DNA from: Magnolia sinica
Lineage: Eukaryota; Streptophyta; Magnoliopsida; Magnoliales; Magnoliaceae
Assembly: GCF_029962835.1 (NCBI RefSeq)
Contig: NC_080579.1
Location: forward strand, 81,919,959 to 81,983,958
Length of the DNA stretch: 64,000 bases
Direction: 5' to 3'
This document shows, in pieces, positions 44,880 to 56,599 of the stretch. The notes under the pieces were generated by a model that made no database searches, was not told the origin of the DNA, and was given only the letters and a program-made list of their open reading frames with translations. The position numbers and the translations under genes are program-made. Numbering within the stretch: the first letter of the stretch is position 1; each line of letters opens with the position of its first letter.

Positions 44880-47800
44880 TCCCTGAAAATATACATAAAC
44901 TACACCTACCCTTGGAGGCAAAGTCTATCCGTTCTTGACGTCCAACATCTCCATTTCCAACCAAGGTTAAGTCTCTCATTCAACACCTTAACCACCAACT
45001 CCGAATCGGATTCCACCACCACTTTAGAAAAACCCTTCTCTAGACACAGTGATAGCCCGTCGTGTGTTGCTCGCACCTCGGCCCCTATGTTAGACATCAC
45101 CCCATACCCATATGAAAAAACTGAAGATGAAATCACCCTTGTCGTTGTTATAGACTCCGCCACCCCTTGCCAAGCCCGAGTTACCTCTTGATGACCCATC
45201 CACATTAACTTTGACCCATCCTTCAGGGGGTCTATGCCATGTAACTACCGATTGGCACCCAGGCCTCATTCCATATGTACCAGCAGCCAACGGAAGGTCT
45301 GAATTGGGAGGAAACATACCTGTCTGCCTACCTACATTGTTGTCGCTGATGCTGGCTAACCACCAGGAAACCTGTGCGATCACGGATGCCGCTGCAGGAG
45401 CCTTTCCCTTAAACACCGCCACATTTCTAGATTTCCACAACTCCCAACAAATGAAGGCTAGTACTAATTATTGGCTGAACGGGTACATTTTTTGGTCCAT
45501 AGAGGACCTCCTCCATTGCGCAATCCTAGCTTCCACCGAGGAGGCTTGCATTATGCTTATCCCAAAACTTATCCTGAAATTGTTCCAAATTGACATTGCT
45601 AACTCACCATCCAGAAAAGGATGAGAAATGGACTCCCCGGCTGGGCCCTGAGCAGATCCTTCTCTGCAACAAATGCACCTCAATGCTAAGGAAATGCCCT
45701 TGGATTGAATAGAAATCTCCATCGACACTGATCTATGAAGAAGATTCCAGAAAAACAGTGAAACCTTTAGAGGTAACTTCCCATGCCACACCCACCTCAC
45801 ATAGTCTTTTCTGGGAGAAAATGGCTTGCTAGCTGCCTAAGCTGATTTGACTGAGAATTTACCCGAAGGGGTGAATGGCCACAATGGAGAATCCGGACAC
45901 TCTGATAAACAGAAACCACCTTGAAAAATAGAGTCTACAACTTCTTGAGGGAGCATCGAGAAAACCACCGTTGGAGGAAGAGGACCATACGGGCCTAAGA
46001 ACTGATTCACTTTCAAAGACAGGATCTTAGCTAAAATATCACTTGTTACCAAATTCTAGAGGGGACCAAGCTCGACCCAGTTTGCTAGCCAAAAACTGCA
46101 GTCCCCCACACCTATACTCCACTGCACTTTGCCTTCTAAAAATGGCAAGAGTTTCAAAATCTTCTTCTAAATTGGAGAGTCGTTCCCAGCGATGTTGCCT
46201 GAGACTGAAAAATCCTGAATCGGGCCACACTTTGTAGCTATGAACAAGGCCCATAGACTAGATTCCCTTTGGAATTTTAATATCCAGGCCATCTTGATCT
46301 GAAAAGCATTCATGACTTCTGATAACTTCTGAATACTGAGCCCACCTTCTACCTTTGGCATAGCGATGGTTTTCCAACTCCTCCAATGGAGCTTCCTCTT
46401 TCCATCTGCCCAACCTCAGAAAAAGGATGCGAAACGACTTTCTAGCTCCTTCAGAACCCACTTTGGAAGGTGAGTTGCTATCATAGAGTGAATGGGAATG
46501 CTCCCTAGTACATGCCTGATAAGAACCGCTCTCCCTGCTTGTGATAGAAACTTGGTTTTCCACCCCCCTGATTCGGCCCTCCACTTTGTCTACAAGGGGC
46601 TGAAAGGCGCTCACTTTCAGCCTACCAACAACCAGGGGACCCCAAGGTAGTGAAAGGAGCCAACGGCCCTGGCGATGCCGAGCAAGTTTGTGATGGATCT
46701 GATTTTGGACGCCAGGATCTTGTCGGAGCAAAAGGAGCTCTTATTGCGGTTGATACTCTGGTCCGAAGCCCTCTGGTACTCGTCCAGCAATGCCAAGATC
46801 TTACGCAGCAAGGCAATGCCATTGTTGAGAAAGACCAAGGTATCGTCCACATAAAGGAGGTGCGAAACTCTTGGATAGTCCCTCCTGAGAGTGAAGAGTA
46901 AACATTGGCCAAGTGACACCAGATGACTGAGACCTTGGCTTAGGACATCCGCACAAAGAATGAAGAGGCTCGAAGAGAGTGGGTCCCCTGCCTCAGCCCT
47001 CTTAAGGACTTGAAAAAACCTGTAGCCTCACCGTTAATCAGCACGGAGAACCAGCTACTAGCCCAATAGTTTTCAACTATACCGACCCACTTGGAGCTAA
47101 ACCCGAATCAGTTAAGAACTTGCTTTAGGAAAGCCCAATCCACCTTATCATACGCTTTCTCCATATCCAGCTTCAGGACCACGTTCCCTCCTCTGGTCTT
47201 CCTATTAATTTCTCTAAACAACTCCTGCAAGAGTGTGATGTTCTTTGAGATCGAACGTCCCTTAATAAATGCCCCTTGCTTAGGGGATATTAGGTGAGGG
47301 AGCACCTGACTAAGCTTGACCGCTATGATCTTCAAGAAGATTTTGTATATACAATTACATAGACTAATGGGGCAATAATTTGACCATCTTCTAGGAGCTG
47401 CCCCTTTGGGGATTATGCAAATCAGGGTGGAATTGATAGCACGCGGCAGACTTCCTCCTGGAAGAAATATAACAACGCATTGTGGATATCTTGCCTAATA
47501 ATGTCCTAGCAGGATGAGTAAAAAACTCCAGAAAAACCGTCAGGACCTGGAGCGCCTTCTGTCGGAATGGACTGAACTGCTTGTTGAACCTCAAGGATGG
47601 AAGGGGGTGCAATGAGCATCTCGTTCATCGCCTGCGTCACTAAGGAAGGGACCAACTCCAGCAGCCCCAAGCCAGGCGCGCAGGGTCTCCTTGTAAATAG
47701 ATCTTCAAAATGCCGCACCGCTGCCCTTTTGATGTCTTCCTGATCTGACACTTCCTCGCCTGAATCGAGCTCTATGCCACTGATCGTGGCCCTTCTCTGC

Positions 47801-48960
47801 CTCTCTGAACCTGCCGCATGGAAAAACTTTGTGTTTCTGTTGCCCTCCTTTAACCAACTTATCCTGGACTTCTGCTTCCATAATATCTCTTGCTTGATCT
47901 CTAACTAGTTTAGGCGCTCAGAAGCCTCCTGAAATCTGTTCTGTAATGCACTGACCTGGCTCTGGCTAGTCATGGACTACTGCATCTGCAGCTCAATCTC
48001 TGCTACCTTTGCCTTTGCTGACTTCACCTGCTCAAAGATGTTTCCAAAGCAATCCTTGTTCCAAGTCTTAAGCTCTATTTTAACACTTTTTAGCTTAGAG
48101 AGCACATTGAAGACCGGGTGATAGGATTCGACCTTGTCCCACCGTTTTAACCACCTGCAGGAAAGAATTGTCCTTCGTCCACATCCTCTGGAACGTGAAC
48201 GGCTTTGGGTTGCTAGAGGGGGGGGGGGGCACTCAGGAGAAGCGGATTATGGTCTGAGTTAATACGAGCTAGATGGTCAATGTGGAAACGCAGAAATGTG
48301 GAAGCCTAGGATGTGTTGATAAGCACTCTATCTAGCCTAACCTAAATTCTTGCTGAGCCTGACTGATTGTTACACCATGTAAAGTGAGACCCCACGTATC
48401 CCGCGTCTATCAGCCCTGCATTCGCAATCACCTCTGAGAACTCCCTGGCACTGTGTCTATCAAATTCTCCTCGGTTGTGTCTCTCTGCGACTTCTGTGAT
48501 AGCATTGAAATCCCCACAAACTCCCCATGGACCAAGCAGAGAAGTCGGAAGAACAACCAACTCATCCCAAAGGGACCTTCTGAGTAACCTAGAGCAGTTG
48601 ACATATACATAAGTTAAATGGGCTGACAGTTGCAAATTTTGCACATTTATATTTACAATCAAGGATTGGTTAGTCACTTCAAAAATATAGCAAGTTAACA
48701 TGTCTCTATAGAAAAACTAGATTTTCCCACCCTCCTCTCCGTTTGAAAAGGAAAGGTGAAAACCAAGAGTTAAACCGACTCTCACTCTACAGGCATCCCT
48801 AAGCATAAGCTCAATAATAACCACAATCCAGGGGTTATGAAGCCTAATCAATCTTCTCAAAGTTCTTACAGTTCTCTGGTTGCCAATGCCACGGGCATTC
48901 TAAATGAGGATCTTATCCATCCGTGACACAACCTGAATTCATTGCCCTCCATTTAAGTCT
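44880..48960 (-). pseudogene. LINE ORF2: endonuclease, reverse transcriptase, RNase H (broken)
   Basis: Endonuclease begins NARGIGNQRTVRTLRRLIRL at about 48902 and continues with GPWGVCGDFNAI and GSHFTWCNN (48540-48350). Reverse transcriptase includes GAPGPDGFSGVF (47560), QGAFIKGRSISKN and KLDMEKAYDKVDWAFLKQVL (47290-47110), and the catalytic LLYVDDTLVF (about 46860-46832). The zinc-binding RVT block is 45800-45470 (WHGKLPLKVSLFFWNLLHRS). RNase H (KVNVDGSSRGNSGLARGGG, VESDSELVVKVL) is at 45240-44960. Multiple frame changes and stops make it inactive. Sequence differs clearly from the 29-36 kb LINE, so it is another family. Confidence 0.87.
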
Positions 48961-49261
48961 TCTAAGTCTAGAATCCCAATCGCCCCTATTGTAGAAAATA
49001 CGAACGCTCCTCCTTGTCACCTTAGCTGCTTTAAGTCTTGGTAGCTCCTGAGATGTTTCCTTAGGATATATAGAAGGATTCTGATTTGAATGACCAACTC
49101 CCGCTCTCTCCTTTCGAGGGAAGTTAGGGGTTTGCTAGCCCTTGAAAACACCGGTTTAGGTTCGTTTAGAAATCCTTGAGGTTGTTCGCCTTCCTTTTCA
49201 GGCCCGTTGGGCAGATGGCTCAACCTGGGAAGTGTTTTTTCTCCTTGTTCGTTTCCCTTTC

Positions 49262-49440
49262 TTTCTTTCTTTTTTCTTTTTTTTTTTTTTTTTTTTTTTT
49301 GAGTTAGCTCCGTGTATTTAGCTCATTTAGGAGTTTCATGATAGGTGGGGTCCGTACCTTTTTGTTGGGCCCCACCCGAAGGGCTGTACATGTTTGTGAT
49401 TAATGAAATCGTGGCAAGAGTCCACTTTTAAAAAAAAAAA
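49262..49440 (+). mobile_element. LINE 3' tail inserted in the second LINE
   Basis: A T run of about 24 bases (49269-49300) is followed by GAGTTAGCTCCGTGTATTTA, GGGCCCCACCCGAAGGGC, GTTTGTGATTAATGAAATCG and a poly-A end. The 3' layout is the same as at 3080-3141 and 29130-29192. It interrupts the ORF1 remnant of the 44.6-49.6 kb LINE in the opposite orientation. Confidence 0.6.
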
Positions 49441-49906
49441 AGAAAAAAACTTGGGATGAGGTCATCACCTGATTCTTGTCTGGGGGGTCATGCAAAATTT
49501 CTGGGTTCTGGGCTGACTGGACTATAACACACCCTTGCTGCTGTAACGTAACTGCATCAAGGAGCTCAGATGGCGAGCCTATTCCTTGATTCATAGTTTC
49601 ATTGCAAGGAGAGGTGGCTAAATTAAACTTATTATAAATAGTAAAAATGAAATTAAAATAGGAACTCGACCGTTGATCTGATGGTATTTCGCAAATTCGG
49701 CACGTGCAACCCGACATAGTGGGTTCGGTGGCTAAAGTAGCTCGTCCTACGCCAAAATTATATATGACAAGTTAAATTACTCATTCCGGTTTCGAGATAC
49801 GTTGGTTTTAAGGTTTGTACGGTCCAAATCACTTTCACTTCTGATCAGACCTTTTCTATCCATCTTGGCCATGAAACTGTCCATGACCTGCTCTACATCA
49901 ATATCA

Positions 49907-51757
49907 CGTTACGAAGGAAAAACCAACTCCATCCCAAACTTAGAATCCCAAAACTATGGTCATGAGCTTCCTCTTCCTAGTGCTCCCTATGGACTGGTCC
50001 ACATGAGTTGTTGATTAATTGGTCAGATATATATGTATAAACCTCCCTATGGAGTGGTCCACATGAGTTGTTGAGATATATATGTATATATTATATATAT
50101 ACATGGATATACCCCACAAGGATCACACATATATGAAAAATGGTACTATGAGGTCGACCACATGGGAACTTCCCATGAGGTCGACCTATATGGGCCACAC
50201 TGTGATGTGTGATGGTCACCCATGCTGTACATTTAGTACGTACCCTTTAGGTTGTGGGATGCGCCAAAAATCAGTTATATTTGAAACTTAAGTTGGCTAT
50301 ACTATCTAAAAACATGAAAAATTATGTTTAAATCATTTAAAAGAACTTAGTGGGCCTATCTGAGTTTTAAGATGGCCTAAAATTTGGTGTGACCCCTCAT
50401 CCAAGTGGGACACATAATGGATGTGCCAGATGTTAAAACCACAGTACAATCGGGAAGGTTTTAATGGTGAGTTGTCTATAATGTGGTCCACTTAAGTCAT
50501 AAATTGGCTTATTTTTTGGCCCATGGCTCACCAGGGAATGGTGCATCTGATTAATGGAATGGATGCCCCTCACACATCATGGTGGCACCCACAGTGTTTC
50601 GACCTCATGGGACACTTGTAGAATCGATCGAATCAGTTGATCTGGCCATCCATTATATCAAGAAGGCATTTCAAGGATCAACAACTTAATCCATCCATTT
50701 GTTAGGGCTTATCATGGATCACTAATAGTTATAAAGAATCACTTTTATCAGCTAATCCGGGCCCACATATACATAGCTTGGAACATGGGTGCCTATAAGA
50801 AAGAAATTCATCTTACAGATGGATCAGATGATTTTGCAGTAGAACATAGACTGTGCTGGACCTAATCTACGGTCCAGATCAATTAATTGGGCTTTTGGTT
50901 CCTAATGTAGTTGAATTAGCTCCGTGATTGAACTCTCTCCTCTTATAATAACTAGGGGTAATAAATGCCGTCTGGCCGGCTAGATGAAGCCAAAGACACA
51001 AAAAAGATGTCAAAATTTCACACGGAAGTATTTGGACAGGGGTGTTGGCTTTTTGCGGACCACATTGAGAGAGCTTGTTTTGTTAACAGCATTTTACAGC
51101 AAAATATAAACTATATATCTATTTTAAGACTTTTGAAGTTGAAATATGAACGAACTTCAGCCACAAATTTTAATTTCTAAAATTAAAATATTCTGCCACA
51201 TTTTTTCAAATATTCAAATTTCTCTGCCTTAAAGAAACTAATTATCAGGGAAAAAAATGAATGAAAATTGTCTGCATTAGCGTATAATATAGAAAGGTGG
51301 GAGCACGTATATATGATTGAGGAACCAACAACTATTTTTTATTATTTTATGCATTAAAAAGTTTTAATTATTAGTATTTATTATTATTTAAAAATTATTT
51401 AGAAAATATATAAATATGTAACATGCGACACAGTCAGGTTTAGGTATGGGTTGGATTATACCTACAAACGATTCAATTAATGATTTTGCTTAAATTAATA
51501 CCCAAAACCTACACCAGCACCCATTCATAGCTGAACCCTACCTAGCCCATGTCAGGTTGGGCTTCGGTACCCATCATGCCTACTCAGCCCATTGTCATCC
51601 CTTGGGCTTGGGCTAGTCCGGGCCTAAAATTTAAGCCTATCTCATGATCGGACTAGACTCAGGTTTGTTCTAAGAGCCCGTTGGTCTGGTCCAGTCCATT
51701 GAGTATTTCAAGGGCATTTTTGTCATATATCATGCATGATGGGGCACATCAAATGAA
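49907..51757. other. Gene-free stretch with foldback arms
   Basis: 50050-50110 has alternating ATATATGTATATA. 50340-50625 holds right-arm fragments (GTGGTCCACTTAAGTCAT, CACACATCATGGTGGCACCC). A duplicated phrase CTCCCTATGGA(C/G)TGGTCCACATGAGTTGTTGA occurs at 49983 and 50043. The 51470-51757 part is made of CCTAGCCCAT and GGGCTTGGGC words that lead into the composite repeat. No gene is seen. Confidence 0.45.
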
Positions 51758-52540
51758 CAATCACAAAAGTTCGTGGCTAGGCTTTGGACTCGGGTTCAGG
51801 CCATGCAGGACAGGCTTGTCCATTTTGGGCCATCAATACAGACCCAAGCCATGCTAAGCCTAGGTTTTACTTTGCAGGCTGAGCTTGGGCGATAGACCTA
51901 GGCGTGGCCCAAGCTCAGCGTGTTGCCAGCCTACTAGGTGGGGAGGTAAATGAGCCTGGCCTTTAGTTAAAGTTATTTGTCAGACCATTAGCAAAGCATT
52001 TAGAGCTGGGCCTAGCTTAGCTTTTCCAAGGAGGTACCGAGCTCCATCATGTTTAGTGGGTTGGGTTGGGTCAACTGGTTATTGGGTCCTTTCGCATACC
52101 CAGGCTCAAGTTCTACCAAAATTTACAGCCCAAGCGATGGACCGTGGGCCTTAAGTCGAATATGACCCCAAGTGAGCTAGGTTGGCTGGTTTTCACCCCT
52201 AGCAATAGGGCTCTCAGGGATTCATCCCAAACTGATGGCCCATTGGGTTTGTGTACGTGGCATGGGTTGGGTTTAAGATGATGGCCCAATTTAGGTCCCC
52301 ATCAATAAATGTGTTGGGCTTTGGGCTTGGGCTTTAATTTCCATTTTCTATGGAGGACAAATCATCTTTGCTTCTTAAATTTCTATAAAAGAGGGGTTTT
52401 CACTTCTACAACAACACCCATAAAATAGTACGATACTATGACTTCTTAACTTGATATTGCATATTGATGTAGGTTAATAAGCTCACTAATTCATAATTTT
52501 TATTTATAGAGAAATGCTGACAAAACAACTAGTAGTATAT
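51758..52540. repeat. Composite repeat, copy 2
   Basis: The region matches 1-760 in the same orientation (GGACTCGGGTTCAGGCCATG, TAGGTTTTACTTTGCAGG, CTTCTTAAATTTCTATAAAA). It leads at 52505 into the outer left arm of a foldback element, exactly as in copy 1. Confidence 0.8.
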
Positions 52541-52552
52541 CTGATGATGAAG

Positions 52553-53225
52553 GGATAAACGTGATGAGGTCGATCACTATCTTCCTCAAGGATAACTACT
52601 CTGTATCCACGGAGCTTATCTGGATTCCTCACAGAGACTTCCCGAATCCATGTGGACTGGAAGCAATAAGAATAGAAATAAATTCTAATAAATATGTAAT
52701 TTGATAGATGAATCAAATAATCACCCCTTTAAATAAGGATACCAAGCTTGGAAGAAATTTCAGAATTAAACTATAACTAAAACTCCCTAAATTCGTAACT
52801 TACTATAAATAGTAAATTTACTTTTTATAGTAAGTGTCCTATGTGGATTAACCACATTATTGTCCTAATTATTCTAAGCACTTTTCATGTTGGACACAAC
52901 TCCTAAAGCCCAATGGATGAAGATTTATAATCAAACTTAAACTTACTAAAAATAGTAAAAATGGAAATAAACATGGATTTCGACCGTCGATGTGATGGAA
53001 TCTCGCAAATTCGGCGTGGGTAACCCGGAATAGCCAAGTTAGTTGGCTAAAGTAGCTCATCCTACCCTAAAATCATATATGGTACGTTGAGTAACTCATT
53101 CTGGTTTGTGAGATATCCATATTTTAAGGTTTTGACGGTCTTGATGACTTCTGCCTTTGATCGGGCTTTCTTTGATCCATCTTGGACATGAAAGTGTCCG
53201 TGACCCGCTTTACATCAATATCCAC
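52553..53225. repeat. Unclassified ~670-bp repeat, copy C (uninterrupted)
   Basis: It runs from GATAAACGTGATGAGGTCG to TTTACATCAATATCC and is the most complete member, which fixes where copy B was split. It lies inside a foldback arm; relative to copy 1 of the composite repeat (761-785) it is a clean insertion between ...TATATCT and ACCTAGTTG. Confidence 0.7.
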
Positions 53226-53483
53226 CTAGTTGCCCCATGGGGCTCACCATGGTGTTTTGATGACATCTCATCCATCCAATAAAGTTGTTCCATTATGAAA
53301 ATGAGATGCCCTAAAAATCAGGTTGATCCAACCATCAAGTAGAGTATGCCATAGAAAACCATGAAAAATCGTTTAATAAGCTTAGGTGCATGCATCTAAT
53401 GGTTGAATCGACCTGATTTTGGGACATTCCATTTTCATAATTGAACAACTTTGTTGGATAGGCACTATGTCATAAAAACACCG

Positions 53484-54968
53484 TTAGAGTCGGGCATATC
53501 TGACTCGATCTGATGGATTTGACCCAATCAGACCTGATCCGACCCGTTCCGAATCGAACCAAACCGACGACCTGGATCGGTGCGGATTGAGTAGGGCCAT
53601 TCAAATCTAATAGTTTTTCGGATCAAGATCAGGTCGTGGTCAATTCGGACCGATCCAATCCGAAAAACTGATCCGAATGGATTCGGACCGATCTAACCCG
53701 ATCTAGAGTGATTCTTATCAATACTTCTACTTTTTTCCTGTGGTATGGTCCACTTGAGCTTTGGATATGCATCAATTTTGGGTTCAACCACTAAAATGAT
53801 ATGGAAAAATGAATGGACGGCATGGATAAACCACATGCATTCATGATGGGCCCCAATAAAGTTTACTCATTATGATAAAAGAGCCCAGCTATATAGCTGT
53901 TGTAAGTCCGTGACGTGCGAATACGGAAGACGAGTACTACGCTCCTCGAGCTTCAAGTTGTATGGGTTCAAAGTAGATTAAAATTATATGGGCCCCACAA
54001 TGATGTATTTATTATATCTACACCGTTCATATATTTTTAGAGATCATTATAGAGCATTATCCAAAAAATGAATCATATCCAAAGATCATCTAGACCACAC
54101 CACAAATAACAGCAGAGATAATGATTTTCACCATTAAACAATTCGTAGGGCCCACCATAACATTTATTTTCCATCCAATCTATGTATAAGGTCACAAAGA
54201 CCTGAATTAAGAGGAAAAACAAATTTTAAATTGATCCAAAACTTCTTTGACCCCAAAAAGGGTTTCAATGGTAGACGTTCAATCCCCCACTGCTTTTTTC
54301 AATGTGGTCCACTTGATAGTTAGATCTGTCTTATTTTTTGTCTCAAGCCTTAAGACGAGCTCACCATATGGATGGACGGTTTGGATGTAACACATACCCC
54401 ATGATCAGACCCACAGAACTTACTGATGTCAATATAGCAATGCACGTCAACTACACAGTTGCACTTTCGTCTTTCGTGCGCAGCACGTCAACTGCACAGT
54501 TGCACTTTCGTGCACAGCACGTCAACATAGCTATGTAGACATGTGTCATGCAAAGATGAGCGGAGAGCGCCTCGAGCTCCGAGTTGTACAAACGACTCAA
54601 ATGAGATCAAAATTACATGGGCTCCACTATGATGTATTTATCATATCCATACCGTTTATCCATTTTTCGTGATTATTTTAGAGTATTTGAAAAAAAGAAA
54701 AAAAAAAGGAATCATATCTTAAGCTCAAATGGACCACACCGAAAATAGCAGCAAGGATAATGATTTTCACTGTTAAAAAATTCGATCCGAATTGCACCCA
54801 ACCCGATTCGACTCGGTTCGGGTTAAGCCAACCGTGCATCGGATTGGTTCGATTCAGATGTCCCGGACTCGGTCCTGGATCGAATCGAGTTTGGGTTAGC
54901 CCATGTATATTTCGGACCAAATCGAGTTGGGCCCAATCCGATCCGACTCGGTCCGATGCCCAGCTCTA
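53484..54968. mobile_element. TIR element with TAGAGYYGGGCAT ends, enlarged by nested repeats
   Basis: Left end TTAGAGTCGGGCAT, right end ATGCCCAGCTCTA; flanked by AACACC on both sides (53477-53482, 54969-54974). Its own GACCGATCCGAA/CGATTCGACTCGG-rich sequence lies at 53484-53715 and 54783-54968. Between them, about 1.07 kb of foldback-type repeats and local duplications have been added. The termini match those of the 5753-6445 element, so they are one family. Confidence 0.65.
53990..54782. repeat. Foldback copy (53990-54413) and left arm (54598-54782) around a local duplication
   Basis: The first copy is near complete (GGGCCCCACAATGATGTATT to GGACGGTTTGGATGTAACAC). A second left arm starts GGGCTCCACTATGATGTATT at 54619. 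Between them the phrase GCACGTCAAC...CAGTTGCACTTTCGTGC is repeated twice (54440-54520). Confidence 0.6.
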
Positions 54969-55028
54969 AACACCATGGTGGGTCCCACATGCTAACTAGT
55001 TTGACATATAACTAGTGTGTGAGCATCT

Positions 55029-55500
55029 CCTATTTGTATATGATAATTTATACATGCAATTATAGATGATAATTGCATCACAAGAGGATCAGTACTTCAG
55101 GGAAGGATTTAGTACCAATGGCAATGGTTCCCTAAGCTTATGAAGCTTAAAGCTGGAGATGCAATAAGGTGGAATGCGTTATGATCGTCGCTCACTTGCA
55201 TTGGATTCAATTATATACTTTGAGTGGATGGAGCAATTATCCATTGGCTAGCTATTGAGAATGTGATCGATATGATTTCATTGTTTTACATCATACCTAG
55301 AAGCAGGGATTAAGTAATAGTTGGGATGAATCTATTTAAGGGTTACTTGAAAAGTAAAGGATTTAAGACAGAATGATATCAACAATTGTTTGATCACTAT
55401 GTGAAAATGTGGGAAAACAACTGTATAATTCAACGATGACTATAGTCGAATATGTTTTTAGTTATTTGATGGTAAATACCATTGATAATTTAAAATTGGG
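55029..55500 (+). other. Possible decayed gypsy gag; otherwise featureless
   Basis: Plus-strand fragments LALDSIIYFEWMEQL (55190-55235) and KGFKTE-YQQLFDHYVKMWE (55357-55415) resemble, in order and spacing, the gag region of Ty3/gypsy elements where a hydrophobic W-x-E/M stretch precedes LF-x-x-Y/L. Stops occur between. The resemblance is weak. Confidence 0.25.
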
Positions 55501-55575
55501 TATAAAAAAATTAAGGTGAGAAGCCCTCTCATTTCTGACTCTCGCCCTCTTCCCCTCTCCCTCACCCTCCATTCG

Positions 55576-55602
55576 AACCCTAACCCTAGCCCGCCCAGCC
55601 GA

Positions 55603-55645
<43 letters not shown>
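55576..55645 (+). promoter_or_regulatory. Telo-box and (CT)n tract upstream of the PPR pseudogene
   Basis: AACCCTAACCCTAG at 55577-55590, a telo-box type sequence, is followed by a (CT)n run at 55606-55643. This pairing is common in 5' leaders and promoters of plant housekeeping genes. It lies about 350-420 bp upstream of the PPR start. Link to the PPR gene is inference; it may instead belong to an unrelated lost exon. Confidence 0.35.
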
Positions 55646-55646
<1 letters not shown>

Positions 55647-55997
55647 GTGCTCTCTTGGAGCTATCTCAATGCTTTCTCTCTCTAAAAGCTCTCTCGGCGT
55701 GGTCGCTCTCGATATTCTGTTGGTGTTCTCTCCCTCTCGGGTCACTCCCTTTCTCAGTGCTCTTTGTATCGTGGTAAGCCTTAACCCTAAATGGAATGGT
55801 GGGACCTGCTGTAATGTATGTGGGGTCTACTGTGGGCCATTTTGTGATTTTTTTCAACAATAAAGGAAATAAGAAATTCATGTTTTCCAACAATGGGGGA
55901 TCCAGATTCGTACAGGAACCGGACTTCCCAAGGATAACAACGTACACATTTCCTTCCCGCCCTTTTCACCTATTTGAAATATGAAGAACCCAAAACA

Positions 55998-56581
55998 TGA
56001 CTTCCACACCCTCAATTCCGAATTGTTTCACCCCTCCAAACCCCCAAAAAATGACAACACCCCCCAAAATTCAAACCTCTCTCCTCTTCCTCTGCATCCA
56101 CCTTCAAGAAGCTAAGCAAATCCACTCCCTGAAGATCAAATCCTCCCAAATCTTTGACCCCTACTCAGCAAGCCGACTCACCGAGTTCTACGCCATCTCC
56201 GACCATGACTCCCTTGGATGTGCCTAGAAAGTCCTCGACTCTGTAGAACTATCCTACCCATTCATATGGAACATTGTCATAAGGGCCCACCTCAAGAAAC
56301 ATGTACCCATCAAAGCCATCCATCTCTACTATCAGATGATAAACCAGTCCGTCGAGCCCAACCACTACACCTTCACATCCCTTCTCAAGGCATGCACCCA
56401 ACTGCCCGTGCCTCTGATCAGAAAACAGCTCCACTCTCAGATCATCAAGCACGAACTCGAATCTAGCATCTTCATTCGTAACAAGCTCATCCATCTCTAC
56501 GCTATCTCTAGTGCACTTGCAAATGCTCGCAAGATGCCATTTTGTGATGTTAAATTAACTTGTTTACTTTTCCTGAAAATT
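55998..56581 (+). pseudogene. Truncated PLS-type pentatricopeptide repeat (PPR) gene with a TAG stop
   Basis: The first frame runs from the ATG at 55998 (early Pro/Thr-rich leader, then HLQEAKQIHSLKIKS, SASRLTEFYAIS) to a TAG at 56225-56227. Translation continues in the same frame with KVLDSVELSYPFIWNIVIRA, KAIHLYYQMINQSVEPNHYT, FTSLLKACTQLP and KQLHSQIIKH, typical PLS-class PPR repeats of organellar RNA-editing factors. Similarity stops at ANARKM near 56535, after about 180 codons, where ordinary members have 500 or more. Thus it is a 5' fragment with one nonsense codon and no E or DYW domain. Target RNA unknown. Confidence 0.8.
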
Positions 56582-56599
56582 TGAAGCATTGTTTAATTA

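Larger units (their letters stand above)
44573..49616 (-). mobile_element. 5-kb L1-type LINE nested in repeat copy B
   Basis: It starts with a 17-base T run (its poly-A tail on the minus strand) at 44573. In minus-strand order it carries an ORF1 tail (49600-48960), endonuclease, reverse transcriptase, zinc-binding RVT domain and RNase H. It is 5'-truncated. The target-site duplication is not resolved; GAAGAGAG on the left and AAGGAGAG on the right are possible remains. A further LINE tail has inserted at about 49262-49440. Confidence 0.88.
44148..49906. repeat. Unclassified ~670-bp repeat, copy B, split by a LINE
   Basis: The left part 44148-44572 (GTGATGAGGTTGATCACCG through AAAGCCCAACGGATGAAG) and right part 49617-49906 (TTAAACTTATTATAAATAG through CTACATCAATATCA) together equal copies A and C. 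The 5-kb interval between is the minus-strand LINE. Confidence 0.75.
52511..55028. repeat. Second foldback type (GAGAAATGCT arms) with two nested insertions
   Basis: The left arm (GAGAAATGCTGACAAAACAA, CTAGTTGCCCCATGGGGC, CACCATGGTGTTTTGATGAC, AACTTTATTGG in complement) is inverted in the right arm, which reads ACACCATGGTGGGTCCCACA, TAACTAGTTTGACATAT, ACTAGTGTGTGAGCATCTCC (ending 55028). The turn-around lies near 53350-53400. The left arm is split by repeat copy C (52553-53225) and the right arm by the TIR element 53484-54968. Confidence 0.65.
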
